Shown: positions 16,899-26,932, counted from the stretch's first letter. The stretch: DNA of 64,000 nucleotides from Sulfurovum sp. UBA5198 (GCA_002412865.1 DHVW01000012.1:97560-161559), one strand, 5' to 3'. Notes: generated by a model from the sequence alone, not told the origin. Numbers and translations are program-made.

Positions 16899-17909
16899 AT
16901 GATGGCACCAGTATATGCATCAATGAGATCAATAGGTGCATATGCACCAGCTCGTATTTTGAGCAATAGTGACTTAGAAAAAATGGTTGACACAACCGAC
17001 GAATGGATAGTCAAACGAACTGGAATAAAAGAGCGAAGAATAGCAGCAAGTGACGAGTACACTAGTGATATGGGTTCAAAAGCTGCACTTCAAGCAATCG
17101 AGCGTTCTGGATTAAGTGCAGATGATATTGATCTTGTTATTTGTGCTACTGTAACTCCTGATTATTTTAATATGCCTTCAACCGCATGTATAATCTCAAA
17201 TAAAATAGGTATCAGTAATGTACAAGCATTTGATATCAGTGCGGCGTGCAGTGGTTTTGTATATATGCTAACAATTGCAAAAGCATTTATTGAATCTGGT
17301 ATGAAAAAAAATGTTCTGATCATTGGAGCTGAAAAATTTAGCTCAATTGTAGACTATACAGATAGAAGTACTTGTATACTATTTGGTGACGGGGCTGGAG
17401 CTGCTGTCATTAGTGCGACTAGCGATAAAAGTGAAGCCATTGTTGATATTCATGCTAGTGCAGATGGAGCATATAGTGATTTTTTGGTTACACCAGCACC
17501 TGGATCTGTAAATCCTGCAACTCATGAGATGATTGACAATAAGCTCAACTTTGTACAGATGAAGGGAAATGAAACATTTAAATTAGCAGTTAAAACTCTA
17601 ACTAAAGATGTAATTGAAATACTAAAACATAATAATCTCCATGCTTCAGATATTCCTCATTTTATTCCACATCAAGCAAACTACCGCATAATAAAAGCTG
17701 TTGGTGATGCTCTAGGCATGAGTAACGAACAAGTTGTGCTAACTGTTCATAAATATGGAAACACTTCAGCTGCCTCTATACCAATGGCTATCAATGATAT
17801 ATATGAATCAGGTAGATTAAAAACTGGTGAGCTAATGCTTTTAGATACATTTGGTGGTGGACTCACTTGGGCCTCTGCTCTTTTGCCATTTGCTGGTAAA
17901 GTTAAATAA
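16899..17909 (+). CDS. fabH: 3-oxoacyl-ACP synthase III (KAS III)
   Basis: Starts fatty-acid synthesis by condensing acetyl-CoA with malonyl-ACP. The catalytic triad is visible as C117 (SAACSGF), H258 (IPHQANYR) and N288 (GNTSAAS). The start has two adjacent ATGs; the first at 16899 follows AAGGAAA closely and the second at 16902 is equally possible. Length 336 residues is normal. Confidence 0.95.
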   Translation: MMAPVYASMRSIGAYAPARILSNSDLEKMVDTTDEWIVKRTGIKERRIAASDEYTSDMGSKAALQAIERSGLSADDIDLVICATVTPDYFNMPSTACIISNKIGISNVQAFDISAACSGFVYMLTIAKAFIESGMKKNVLIIGAEKFSSIVDYTDRSTCILFGDGAGAAVISATSDKSEAIVDIHASADGAYSDFLVTPAPGSVNPATHEMIDNKLNFVQMKGNETFKLAVKTLTKDVIEILKHNNLHASDIPHFIPHQANYRIIKAVGDALGMSNEQVVLTVHKYGNTSAASIPMAINDIYESGRLKTGELMLLDTFGGGLTWASALLPFAGKVK

Positions 17910-17926
17910 CCAAAGGGTCACACTTT

Positions 17927-18742
17927 ATGACTATTGGATTTATGGGTGACATAGTAGGTAAACCTGCTAGAGAAATTATTTCCTCGCGACTTAATGAATT
18001 AAAAGAAAAGTTCGATATTGATTTTATAATAGGCAACTATGAAAATGCTAGTCATGGCTTTGGACTAACTGAAAAAAATGCTATAGAGCTTTTTGGCACT
18101 GGCATAGATATGATGAGTGGCGGAAACCATAGCTTTGACAAAAAAGAAATTATAGGTATGTTTGATAAATATCCACTCATTAGACCTCTTAATTATCCAA
18201 AAGCTATGCCAGGAAAAGGTATATTTAAAACTACATTGCTTGGTCATGATATAGCAGTTATAAATATCATGGGTCACTACACCATGCCTATGGCTGATAA
18301 TCCATTTATTACGGCCAATGATGTTGTTGATGAGTTAATCAACGAAGGCGTTAAACATATAATTATAGACATTCATGCAGAAGCAAGTAGCGAAAAACAA
18401 GCACTATTACATATTCTAAAAGACAAAGTTAGTGCTATTTTGGGAACTCACACTCATGTTGGAAGTGATGATTTACAAATCTTTGATGGTTGTTGTTTTA
18501 TAACTGATGTTGGGCTTACTGGTTGTCGAGATGGAGTTATTGGAATGGATAAAAAAGCACCTATAAAGAGATTTTTGACAGGTGTTGGAGAATATTTTGA
18601 TGTCCCTACTGACTGCAAAGCAATACTCCAAATGATAATATTTACACTCGATGAGAACGGCAGATGTAGTGAAGCTAAAAAAATAAAATGTTATGATGCT
18701 GAAGATATTGTTATTACCCACTCAAGGGTTGAGCTTAGTTAG
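17927..18742 (+). CDS. ymdB: YmdB-family metallophosphoesterase
   Basis: A 271-residue dinuclear-metal phosphoesterase; the family (TIGR00282) includes Bacillus YmdB, which hydrolyses 2',3'-cyclic nucleotides. The metal ligands lie in GDIVGKPAR, GNYENASHG, GGNHSFD, IIDIHAEASSEK and LGTHTHVGSDD. It is the last gene of the ndk operon and its 3' end overlaps dnaX tail to tail by four bases. The physiological substrate here is not known. Confidence 0.85.
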   Translation: MTIGFMGDIVGKPAREIISSRLNELKEKFDIDFIIGNYENASHGFGLTEKNAIELFGTGIDMMSGGNHSFDKKEIIGMFDKYPLIRPLNYPKAMPGKGIFKTTLLGHDIAVINIMGHYTMPMADNPFITANDVVDELINEGVKHIIIDIHAEASSEKQALLHILKDKVSAILGTHTHVGSDDLQIFDGCCFITDVGLTGCRDGVIGMDKKAPIKRFLTGVGEYFDVPTDCKAILQMIIFTLDENGRCSEAKKIKCYDAEDIVITHSRVELS

Positions 18743-20385
18743 ACTTTCTGTATAATTCTAACTTTAGTAGGCTCAAAGAGTTCGATAGTTTTTTCTACCA
18801 TTGGCTCTTTTAATAGAGTGGCTGGATCCTTATCTTTGCTTGCTTCATTATTTGCATCACTTTTTGGCATCATACATGAGCCTGGCATTTCATCCTCCTC
18901 TTTGATAGGAGATTGTTCTAGTTCAGCTTTTTTTACTGGTTGGGTTGGTGTGTAAGATGATATAATAACTTTAATCTCATCTCCAAAAATAGTTTTAACA
19001 AATGGCAATATAATGCTTTTGTAGTGTTGGCGAAGCATTGAAAGATCATCTTTTGTATCAATCGTTTCAATTGGAAATGCCAAAGACAATTCATCATTAT
19101 CACAAGCAACAAATCTAACTATTCGCTCAAAACAACTACCAAGTACAAAATCTCTATCTGAAAGTTTTATCATCAATGCATTAAAGAGTTTATGTCTCTC
19201 TTTATCTTCTGTCACTATTTGGTCCTTAACACTTTGCTTGGACTCTATTGATTCCTCTTTTGTAACAGTAGCTTTAATAGTAGCAGGTTTTAGAATTGCA
19301 TCTTGATATAAAGCCGTTGGTATTTCAAGCTCTTTTTCTAGCTTTTTAATTACATTATCAATCTCTTGAATTTCAAGCGACTCCATCATCTTAAATAGCG
19401 TCAATGAAAGTACAAAATCTCCATCACTTCCTAGCTTAAGTAACTCTTTTGATTCGCCCAAAACTCTAAAAAATCTCTCAATTGTGGTACTTGTAATTAG
19501 TGAACTTCTACTAAATAGAAGTTCTTTGATATACAATGTAAGCTCATCAAGTATCATCTCAGCTTCATACTCACTAGCTAGTGTTATGAAATCAAAAATT
19601 CCATTCTCGTTCCTATCTACAATGTCATTTATTAGTCTTGAAAGGTGTGCTGTATCAATAATACCAAGCATGTCAGTAACGGTTGTAAGATTTACAAAAT
19701 TCTTTGAATAAACAATTGCTTGATCTAAAAGCGTCAATGAATCACGAAGGCTACCAGCTCCACACCTTGCAAGAACGCTTATCGCTTCTTCTTCGTAACC
19801 AATTCCCTCTAGATTTAAAATATGCTCCAAATGAGCCATTGTCAACTTATGTGGTATTTTTTTAAATCTAAAATGTTGGGTTCTTGAAAGAATCGTAACT
19901 GGTAACTTTAGTGGATCAGTTGTTGCTAGTATAAACTTCACAAATGGCGGTGGCTCTTCTAGCGTTTTAAGCAAAGCATTAAAAGCTTGTGGTGTAAGCA
20001 TATGTACTTCATCGATTATAAAAAGCTTATATCTAGCACTACTTGGCTGATATCTTGTATGTTCGATAAGCTCTTTGATATCATCAATACCACGACTACT
20101 AGCAGCGTCCATCTCAATGATATCCATATGACGGTTTTCATTTGCCATGATACAATTTGGGCATATATCACATGGATGAGAACTCTCGCCTTTTTCGCAC
20201 AGCAGAGCTTTAGCAAATATCCTAGCAGTTGATGTTTTGCCACTTCCTCTAAGTCCTGAAAATAGGTACGCATGAACCAACCTCTTGCTATCAAGTGCTT
20301 GTGAAAGAGTTTGAGATACGCTCTCTTGACCAATAAGATCGTCAAATGTAGATGGTCTGTATTTTCTCGCTAGTGCTAGTGACAA
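18739..20385 (-). CDS. dnaX: DNA polymerase III subunits gamma/tau
   Basis: Clamp-loader ATPase of DNA polymerase III. The P-loop is GLRGSGKT at residues 44-51, the zinc-module cysteines are C63, C72, C75 and C78, and DEVHML and SRTQHF mark the later AAA+ motifs. Translation begins at a TTG at 20385 with an AAGGAAG site; the TTG-encoded MSLALARKYRP is the usual DnaX N-terminus. The C-terminal third (about 370-548) is less conserved and ends in a Glu/Lys-rich tail. Length is 548 residues. I cannot see an obvious gamma-producing frameshift signal. Confidence 0.93.
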   Translation of the reverse strand: MSLALARKYRPSTFDDLIGQESVSQTLSQALDSKRLVHAYLFSGLRGSGKTSTARIFAKALLCEKGESSHPCDICPNCIMANENRHMDIIEMDAASSRGIDDIKELIEHTRYQPSSARYKLFIIDEVHMLTPQAFNALLKTLEEPPPFVKFILATTDPLKLPVTILSRTQHFRFKKIPHKLTMAHLEHILNLEGIGYEEEAISVLARCGAGSLRDSLTLLDQAIVYSKNFVNLTTVTDMLGIIDTAHLSRLINDIVDRNENGIFDFITLASEYEAEMILDELTLYIKELLFSRSSLITSTTIERFFRVLGESKELLKLGSDGDFVLSLTLFKMMESLEIQEIDNVIKKLEKELEIPTALYQDAILKPATIKATVTKEESIESKQSVKDQIVTEDKERHKLFNALMIKLSDRDFVLGSCFERIVRFVACDNDELSLAFPIETIDTKDDLSMLRQHYKSIILPFVKTIFGDEIKVIISSYTPTQPVKKAELEQSPIKEEDEMPGSCMMPKSDANNEASKDKDPATLLKEPMVEKTIELFEPTKVRIIQKV

Positions 20386-20412
20386 ATAACTTCCTTTTTG
20401 TTTAGTATATCC

Positions 20413-20418
20413 ATTATA
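20413..20418 (-). promoter_or_regulatory. Putative -10 box for dnaX
   Basis: Minus-strand TTGACTATAATGG contains a perfect TATAAT about 30 bases before the TTG start of dnaX. Confidence 0.5.
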
Positions 20419-20467
20419 GTCAATTTTTACTTTTAAAAAGCATTTTACGGTATGTATATTTGCCTTA

Positions 20468-21688
20468 TTATACTATTATGGTCACTAGCAAATACCCAAC
20501 AAGTAAGGCTGTAATTGTTATAGCATTAAATATAGCAAAATATTTAAAGTTCTCTATACTCCCTAGAAAAAAACTATAAATTAATTTTGATATCTGGTTA
20601 GATATTGAGGCTACAATTATAGAAAAAATAGCTATCGAAGCAGTTATATTTTTCATTTCGCTAATAGCAATAGTAATAGCATCTACATCGCTTAAACCAG
20701 CTACAAGAGAAACTATATAAAGCCCCTCATTTCCTAAATACTCATATCCTAATTCTATTGAAATAAAAACTATCCCAAAAATAAGACCAAATTTGATAGA
20801 TTCAAATACATCAAAAGGATTAGTAAATTCTATTTTTTGCTTTACTACTCTTGCACCACTAGAAAGAGTATATAAATATAAAAATCCACTAATAGATGCC
20901 AATATAAAAGGTGCCACTATCAATTTAGCCAAAAGTGGATTAAAAATAAGAACCAATACAAACACTCTAAAAAACATCATGGAATTAGCAAGCCCAATTC
21001 CAATAGCTGTTTCTTTTGATAAACTTTCATTGTCTTTACTTCTTTTTGAAAATATCATCGTTGTGGCAGTTGAAGAAGCGAGTCCCCCTAGAAATCCAGT
21101 AATATATATACCTTTGTCACTATATATTTTACTAAGTATATATCCAACAAAAGATATTGAAGATACCAAAACTACAAAGAGCCATATTTTGTATGGATTT
21201 ATCAAGTCCCATTGATCAATCGTATCATTTGGCAAAATGGGCAAAATGGTCAATGTAATTAAAAGAAAAATAACAGTAGCATTAACCTCTTCTTTGTCTA
21301 TTCTTTTTTCAATTTCAACTAATTTATCTTTTATATTTAAAATAAATACAACCAATATAGCGACAAATATCCCAAGAACTTCATCTTTGGCTATCACCAT
21401 TCCCAGCAAGTATGTTAGAATAAGTGAAACTTCTGTAGTAATTCCTTTATGCTCACTTTTTATGGCGTTAATATAATAGCCTACGCCTACTAATGAAACA
21501 ACTCCTAGAAATATATCAATATTTAAAAATACACTCAAATACCCCATAAGTGCAACTAGGGCAAATGTTCTAGATCCTGCTAAATCCTTTTTATTATTAT
21601 AAATATTATTTAATTCTCTTTGTAACCCTATAATAAAACCAATAATAAGAGAAAGAACAATATGAGTTGCTAAGCTATATTCTATCAT
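20468..21688 (-). CDS. MgtC/SapB-family membrane protein with DUF4010 domain
   Basis: A 406-residue membrane protein. The N-terminal third is MgtC-like (FIIGLQRE followed by AGSRTFALVALMG), and the C-terminal half is a multi-span DUF4010 region (ITGFLGGLASSTATT, GLSDVDAITIA). I start at the ATG at 21688, which has AAGGA upstream, 13 codons inside the longest frame. Function is unknown for this subgroup; the MgtC link to magnesium or acid stress should not be assumed. It is flanked by dnaX and a divergent peptidase gene. Confidence 0.75.
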   Translation of the reverse strand: MIEYSLATHIVLSLIIGFIIGLQRELNNIYNNKKDLAGSRTFALVALMGYLSVFLNIDIFLGVVSLVGVGYYINAIKSEHKGITTEVSLILTYLLGMVIAKDEVLGIFVAILVVFILNIKDKLVEIEKRIDKEEVNATVIFLLITLTILPILPNDTIDQWDLINPYKIWLFVVLVSSISFVGYILSKIYSDKGIYITGFLGGLASSTATTMIFSKRSKDNESLSKETAIGIGLANSMMFFRVFVLVLIFNPLLAKLIVAPFILASISGFLYLYTLSSGARVVKQKIEFTNPFDVFESIKFGLIFGIVFISIELGYEYLGNEGLYIVSLVAGLSDVDAITIAISEMKNITASIAIFSIIVASISNQISKLIYSFFLGSIENFKYFAIFNAITITALLVGYLLVTIIV

Positions 21689-21769
21689 TACAATTAATCC
21701 TTTCAACATTAATAAATATTTTAGCACTAATTTGCTAAAAAGCTTATCTTATAATTTCATGCTAGGTGG

Positions 21770-21775
21770 TATAAT
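21770..21775 (+). promoter_or_regulatory. Putative -10 box for the zinc metallopeptidase gene
   Basis: GGTGGTATAATTGG carries a perfect TATAAT 30 bases before the ATG at 21805. Confidence 0.5.
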
Positions 21776-21804
21776 TGGACTAATTTTACACTATAGGGAT
21801 TTAA

Positions 21805-22698
21805 ATGAAATGGGAAGATAGAGAACGAAGTCAGAATGTAGACGACAGACGAGAAAGTTCAGGAGATAATGGAGGTAGCAGAGGATTGCCATCTATGGGG
21901 ATGATGATGTTCGTTTGGCCACTTATAAGACCTCTTCTTAGGACGAAAACTGGCTGGCTTATTATAGGTATTGGAGCATTATTATACTTTAGTGGATTTA
22001 ATCCACTAAAATTTGTAGGCATGGATAGCTCATCTGGTACGACTGTAGCTAATAAAGCAGAGGATGACAAACAAGCAACCTTTATCTCAACAGTGTTATC
22101 TGATACAGAGCATGTATGGCAAGATATTTTTATGCAAACTTATGGCAAAAATTATACCAAACCACAAGTAGTTCTCTATCGAGGTAGCACCCACAGTGGC
22201 TGTGGTGGAGCATCTGCTGAGATGGGACCATTTTATTGCCCAACTGATGCTAAAGTTTATGTAGATTTAGGATTTTTTGATGAATTGGCTCAAAAGCACG
22301 GTGCTACTGGAGACTTTACAAAAGCATATGTATTAGCTCATGAGATAGGACATCATATCCAAAACTTGCAAGGAACCTTAGATAAGGCTCATAGTTTTCA
22401 AGCTTCCAATTCAAAAACAGATAGCAATGCAGTTCAAGTGCGAATCGAGCTACAAGCTGATTGCTATTCAGGAGTGTGGGCGAATCAAGCACAAAAAAGA
22501 TACAGAATGTTAGAAGCAGGAGATATAGAAGAGGCTCTCAACGCTGCTTCTGCTATTGGCGATGATGTACTTCAAAAGCAAGCTCAGGGCTATGTATCAC
22601 CAGATTCATTCACTCATGGAAGTGCTGCACAAAGAAGCGAGTGGTTTAAGCGAGGGTTTGAGCAAGGCACACTTGAAGCGTGCAATACTTTTAAGTAA
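21805..22698 (+). CDS. YpfJ-family neutral zinc metallopeptidase
   Basis: A 297-residue membrane-anchored protein with one hydrophobic segment at about 33-68 and a zinc site HEIGHH at 179-184, followed by ELQADCYSGVWA, which supplies the third ligand. This is the putative neutral zinc metallopeptidase family (E. coli YpfJ). The N-terminus KWEDRERSQNVDDRR is the family signature. The catalytic domain is probably periplasmic. Its stop is three bases from the stop of the converging ftsH gene. Substrates are unknown. Confidence 0.88.
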   Translation: MKWEDRERSQNVDDRRESSGDNGGSRGLPSMGMMMFVWPLIRPLLRTKTGWLIIGIGALLYFSGFNPLKFVGMDSSSGTTVANKAEDDKQATFISTVLSDTEHVWQDIFMQTYGKNYTKPQVVLYRGSTHSGCGGASAEMGPFYCPTDAKVYVDLGFFDELAQKHGATGDFTKAYVLAHEIGHHIQNLQGTLDKAHSFQASNSKTDSNAVQVRIELQADCYSGVWANQAQKRYRMLEAGDIEEALNAASAIGDDVLQKQAQGYVSPDSFTHGSAAQRSEWFKRGFEQGTLEACNTFK

Positions 22699-22701
22699 TC
22701 C

Positions 22702-24639
22702 TTACTTAATTTCTTTATGTGCTAGCATGCTTGGCATACCATTTTTCTCTTCAAAGTTAGCAATTATTTCTCTAACTTTATTACCTTCAATTACTTCAAC
22801 TTCCAGTAAAACTCTTGCCATTTCTTCAATGGCTTCACTATATTTAGTCAAAATCCCCTTAACTTTATTATAATGCTCTTCAAGTAGAGATTTTACAGCT
22901 TCATCTATCTTTTCAGCCATTTTATCGCTGTAATCTTTTGTAGTTTGATTACCGCCTATAAATGAGCCACCAGTTGACTTTTCAAGTACCATAAGTCCAG
23001 CCACATCACTCATTCCATATACGGAAATCATAGCTTTGATTATATCAGTAGCTCTTTGCAAATCATTAGATGCTCCTGTACTTATCTCACCTAGAAACAC
23101 CTCTTCAGCACCTCTGCCTGCCAAAAGAACATCAAGCTCTGCTAAGAGCTCATGTTTTTGCTTTAAAAATCTATTCTCTTCTTCTGGAAGATGTAGCGTA
23201 TATCCCAATGCACCTAGCCCTCTAGGAATAATAGACACTTTGGTTACTCTAGATGCCCCTTTTGTTAGCTCAGCTAGAAGTGCATGACCACTTTCATGAT
23301 ACGAAACTATCTTTTTCTCAATATCATTTATCTTTCTATTTTTCTTCTCAAGCCCTACAAATGCTCGCTCAATTGCCTCCATAAGGTCGCTTTGATCAAT
23401 CTGTTTTTTGTTGTTTCTACCAGCGAGCAATGCACCTTCATTAATGATATTGGCTAGATCTGCACCAGCTAATCCTGCTGTTGCCTTTGCTATTACGGTC
23501 ATATCTACATTGCTACTCATTTTTACATCTTTACTATGTACTTTAAGGATTGCCAACCTGCCCTCGTAATCAGGTTTATCCACAAGCACTTGTCTATCAA
23601 ATCTACCTGCACGAAGCAACGCCGCATCTAATATCTCTGGTCTATTTGTAGCTGCTAGAACAATAACTGGTGTATTACTACCAAATCCGTCCATTTCAGC
23701 CAAAAGCTGATTTAGTGTCTGCTCTCTCTCGTCATTTCCACCAAACTGAGCACCACTTGCACGACTTTTACCTATTGCATCAATCTCATCAATAAATATA
23801 ATAGAAGGTGCATCTTTTTTGGCTTGTTCGAACAGATCACGCACCCTACTAGCACCAACTCCTACAAACATCTCTATAAAACTAGAACCACTCACAGAGA
23901 AAAATGGCACACTAGCCTCACCTGCAACTGCTTTTGCAAGTAATGTTTTACCAGTCCCTGGAGGTCCTACTAGCAGTAGTCCTTTTGGAATTTTTGCCCC
24001 TAACTCTATATATCTCTCTGGAAATTTAAGGAAATCCACTATCTCTTTTACCTCTTCTTTTGCCTCTTCTACTCCTGCTACATCGCTAAACTTTGTATCT
24101 GGTTTTTCTGAGTTAATTAGCTTATCAGCCTTGCCAACACCAAGTATTCCACCGCCCATACCTTTTGCCATTTTCTTTGCTAGAAACATCCAAATAGCAA
24201 AAAAGATTAATATAGGGAGTAGCATTCCAATTAAATCAGATATTATTCCACCACCCATAACACCTTCGTAAACTACTTTTTTCTCCTCTAGTAACGGCAC
24301 TAGTTCTTTATCGCCTGTTGGAACAAGCTGGGCTATTAGTTTTGTTTTTTGATTTCCATCAACCGTGGTTGCTTCTATAGTTGATGGCGTTATTTTTACA
24401 CTCTGTACTTTTCCACTTTTAATTGCATCTTTAACATCAGAGTATTTCACGCTTTTGGTTTGAGTAGATCCTCCAAATGTACTAGCCACATCACCATTAC
24501 TACCAACATCTCCTACAAATGTCTTAAAGAGAAGTATCGCAATTATTGCGAATATTGCGAATGATAAAAGAGGATTATCATTAAAAAAATTCTTATTGTC
24601 ATTATCGTTTTTATTGTTATTTGGCATATTATTTTGCAT
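22702..24639 (-). CDS. ftsH: ATP-dependent zinc metalloprotease FtsH
   Basis: Membrane-bound AAA+ protease that degrades unassembled membrane proteins and regulators such as LpxC. Two membrane segments (about 23-43 and 133-156) flank a periplasmic domain. Walker A is GPPGTGKT at 225-232, Walker B is IIFIDEIDAIG near 280-290, the SRH is ATNRPEILDAALLRAGRFDR, and the zinc site is HESGH at 448-452. The ATG at 24639 has AAGGAAA upstream and overlaps the 3' end of prmA by 11 bases. The N-terminus is Asn/Asp-rich. Length 645 residues. Confidence 0.96.
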   Translation of the reverse strand: MQNNMPNNNKNDNDNKNFFNDNPLLSFAIFAIIAILLFKTFVGDVGSNGDVASTFGGSTQTKSVKYSDVKDAIKSGKVQSVKITPSTIEATTVDGNQKTKLIAQLVPTGDKELVPLLEEKKVVYEGVMGGGIISDLIGMLLPILIFFAIWMFLAKKMAKGMGGGILGVGKADKLINSEKPDTKFSDVAGVEEAKEEVKEIVDFLKFPERYIELGAKIPKGLLLVGPPGTGKTLLAKAVAGEASVPFFSVSGSSFIEMFVGVGASRVRDLFEQAKKDAPSIIFIDEIDAIGKSRASGAQFGGNDEREQTLNQLLAEMDGFGSNTPVIVLAATNRPEILDAALLRAGRFDRQVLVDKPDYEGRLAILKVHSKDVKMSSNVDMTVIAKATAGLAGADLANIINEGALLAGRNNKKQIDQSDLMEAIERAFVGLEKKNRKINDIEKKIVSYHESGHALLAELTKGASRVTKVSIIPRGLGALGYTLHLPEEENRFLKQKHELLAELDVLLAGRGAEEVFLGEISTGASNDLQRATDIIKAMISVYGMSDVAGLMVLEKSTGGSFIGGNQTTKDYSDKMAEKIDEAVKSLLEEHYNKVKGILTKYSEAIEEMARVLLEVEVIEGNKVREIIANFEEKNGMPSMLAHKEIK

Positions 24640-25465
24640 TCGTTTCCTTTTTATATACTAGTGTAACCCATTCATCTTTTAGTATTCTATCTATTAGCTC
24701 TAAATCTTTGTATGCTTCAAGCACTAAAGACTCCTTTTTATCCAAAATTCCTGAAAGAACTAATAAACCATTTGGATTAGTTATTTTCTTTAAATCTTTT
24801 GCAATCCAACAAAGCACATCAGCAATGATATTTGCTATTACTAAATCATATGTACTTTTAGCCTTGTCACTTGAACCTTCCCATAGATTGTCAAATGTCT
24901 CGCCATTTCTCTCAAAATTCTCTTTAGCACTCTGTACTGCTAGTGGGTCTGTATCGCACAAATCAATAGTTCCAACTCCCAGTTTTTTACATGCAAGACC
25001 AAGTATACCACTTCCACAACCTATATCTGCAACCTTGTTACCACTTTTTGCATACCTACTAATCATCTCAAGACAGCTAGCAGTGGTAGCGTGATGACCA
25101 GAACCAAATGCAAGAGCTGGGTCTATCATAATGTTAATTTTTTGATCCAATGGCTCATACCAGCTAGGGTGAATATAAAAGCTACCTGCTTCTATAGGCT
25201 CGATAGAGTTTTTATACGCTTCTATCCAATCGCTATTCTCTTTCTGCTCAAGTTCAAATTTTATATCTAGTTTTTGAGTATATTCGCTCATCAGCTCTTC
25301 TAGCTCTATTTTTAGTTCATTTAGTTCATTTTCGCTTCTCACTATAACTGCGTTATCGGCAATCTCAATACCCTCATCAGTAATGCCAGATACTACATCG
25401 GCTATTGTCTCTACGAAATTAGGGTTTAGTGTAATTGTTAGTTCGTAATATTTATCGTTATTCAT
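24629..25465 (-). CDS. prmA: Ribosomal protein L11 methyltransferase
   Basis: SAM-dependent methyltransferase that trimethylates ribosomal protein L11. The SAM-binding motif is VADIGCGSGILGLA, preceded by IDPALAFGSGHHATT and followed by VIANIIADV, all PrmA features. The 278-residue product includes an N-terminal substrate-binding domain. Its stop overlaps the ftsH start, an arrangement also found in C. jejuni (Cj1117c-Cj1116c). A palindromic element lies just upstream. Confidence 0.92.
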   Translation of the reverse strand: MNNDKYYELTITLNPNFVETIADVVSGITDEGIEIADNAVIVRSENELNELKIELEELMSEYTQKLDIKFELEQKENSDWIEAYKNSIEPIEAGSFYIHPSWYEPLDQKINIMIDPALAFGSGHHATTASCLEMISRYAKSGNKVADIGCGSGILGLACKKLGVGTIDLCDTDPLAVQSAKENFERNGETFDNLWEGSSDKAKSTYDLVIANIIADVLCWIAKDLKKITNPNGLLVLSGILDKKESLVLEAYKDLELIDRILKDEWVTLVYKKETNAK

Positions 25466-25479
25466 TTTCTCTCTTTCTT

Positions 25480-25549
25480 TGTCGTCCTGAACTTGTTTCA
25501 GGATCTGTTATTGTGTTAGCCGAGATTCTGAAATAAATTCAGAATGACA
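25480..25549. repeat. Palindromic intergenic element, copy B (27-bp arms, 16-bp spacer)
   Basis: Arms 25480-25506 and 25523-25549 are inverted relatives of each other and of the arms at 2354-2413 and 53285-53352. It fills most of the 102-base gap between hisA and prmA, both on the minus strand. Each arm has the internal CTGAA...TTCAG palindrome. Confidence 0.9.
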
Positions 25550-25567
25550 ATATCAAACATCTACTAT

Positions 25568-26284
25568 TCAAGCATCTTTTTTTACAAAATGGAAAGCCTC
25601 TGCTAAATCAAGCGTTCCCTCATAAAAAGCTTTTCCTACTATTGTTCCATTAATTCCATTTGCAACCAAAGCTTTTATATCTTCCATGTCTCTAAGCCCT
25701 CCGCTTGCAATAGTTTCAAGTCCACTAGCTTCTTGGATAGATTTCGTAAACTCTATATTTACGCCTGTCATCATACCATCTCTGCTCACATCAGTACAGA
25801 TAATAGCCTCCACTCCAGCGTTAGCAAACTCACGAGCCAAATCAGTAGCTTTCATATCGCTAACTTCAGCCCAGCCCTCCACGGCTACCATTCCATCAAT
25901 AGCATCAATACCAACCACAACACGATATTTTTTTGCCATATCTTTCACGAACTGTGGATTTTTTACAGCAATTGAGCCTAAAATCACTCTATCAACACCA
26001 AGGTCAATATACATTTTTATAGTCTCTTCGTCACGGATTCCACCACCGATTTCAAGCTTTAGATTACAATTTTCTCGTATCTTTTTTATCTGCTCTAGAT
26101 TTTGTGGAGTTCCTGCAAATGCACCATTTAAATCGACTAAATGAACCCATTCGCTTCCAAGCTCTTCAAACTTTTTGGCTACTTGCCATGGCTCATCACT
26201 ATATATTTTTGCACTATCCATTAGCCCTTTAGTGAGGCGTACTGCCTTGCCATCTTTGAGGTCAATTGCTGGTAATATTGTCAT
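25568..26284 (-). CDS. hisA: Phosphoribosylformimino-5-aminoimidazole carboxamide ribotide isomerase
   Basis: Histidine pathway isomerase with a TIM barrel. Motifs include ILPAIDLKDGKAVRL at the N-terminus, EIGGGIRDE, DRVILGSIAVKNP, GIDAIDGMVAVEGW, and ASGGLRDMEDI. D8 and the aspartate in TDVSRDGMMTG are the expected catalytic pair. The 238-residue length is normal. hisH lies eight bases upstream on the same strand; hisF is not in the window. Confidence 0.95.
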   Translation of the reverse strand: MTILPAIDLKDGKAVRLTKGLMDSAKIYSDEPWQVAKKFEELGSEWVHLVDLNGAFAGTPQNLEQIKKIRENCNLKLEIGGGIRDEETIKMYIDLGVDRVILGSIAVKNPQFVKDMAKKYRVVVGIDAIDGMVAVEGWAEVSDMKATDLAREFANAGVEAIICTDVSRDGMMTGVNIEFTKSIQEASGLETIASGGLRDMEDIKALVANGINGTIVGKAFYEGTLDLAEAFHFVKKDA

Positions 26285-26292
26285 TTGTTTCC

Positions 26293-26907
26293 TTATTTTA
26301 ACTTTCCAAAATTTTCTAAAATTTTAAGCCCATTATCATGACTCTTTTCGGGGTGTGGTTGCACTCCATAGATATTCTCAAATTGTACAGCACTTACAAA
26401 TTCATATCCATAATTTGTTTTTCCTATTGCAAATTTATCATCACATACGGCGTGGTAAGAGTGAACAAAATAGAGATAAAAATCATTTTTCATACCCTCG
26501 AATATAGGAGATGAACGCTTCACGAACATCTCGTTCCATCCCATATGTGGCACCTTTAGTGGAGTGTCAAATTTGCTTTTATCAAATAGTTGAACTTTTC
26601 CGGTTATAAGCCCCAATCCTTCGTGTGGACCAAATTCTTCACTGCTATCAAATAAAAGTTGCATTCCTAAACATATTCCAAGCATAGGTTTGCCACTAGA
26701 CGCAAACTCTTTTATGGCAATATCTGCTCCATTCTCACGCAAGTGCTTCATCGCATCGCCAAATGCACCCACTCCTGGCAAAAAAAGTTTATCATAACTA
26801 GCAAACTTTTCAGGGTCACTCTGTATCTCTGCTTTTATCCCAAGTTCTGCAAAGGCATTCATCACAGAGGCAAGATTACCCATATTATAATTAACTATAC
26901 CTATCAT
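26293..26907 (-). CDS. hisH: Imidazole glycerol phosphate synthase, glutaminase subunit
   Basis: Class I glutamine amidotransferase that feeds ammonia to HisF. The nucleophile is C79 in LGICLGMQLLF, and the His-Glu pair is in QPHPEKSH near the C-terminus. N-terminus IVNYNMGNL is typical. The product is 204 residues. It is the first gene of a hisH-hisA unit with a -10 box at 26933-26938. Confidence 0.95.
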   Translation of the reverse strand: MIGIVNYNMGNLASVMNAFAELGIKAEIQSDPEKFASYDKLFLPGVGAFGDAMKHLRENGADIAIKEFASSGKPMLGICLGMQLLFDSSEEFGPHEGLGLITGKVQLFDKSKFDTPLKVPHMGWNEMFVKRSSPIFEGMKNDFYLYFVHSYHAVCDDKFAIGKTNYGYEFVSAVQFENIYGVQPHPEKSHDNGLKILENFGKLK

Positions 26908-26932
26908 CTATGCCCCTTTTATATTTATGATA

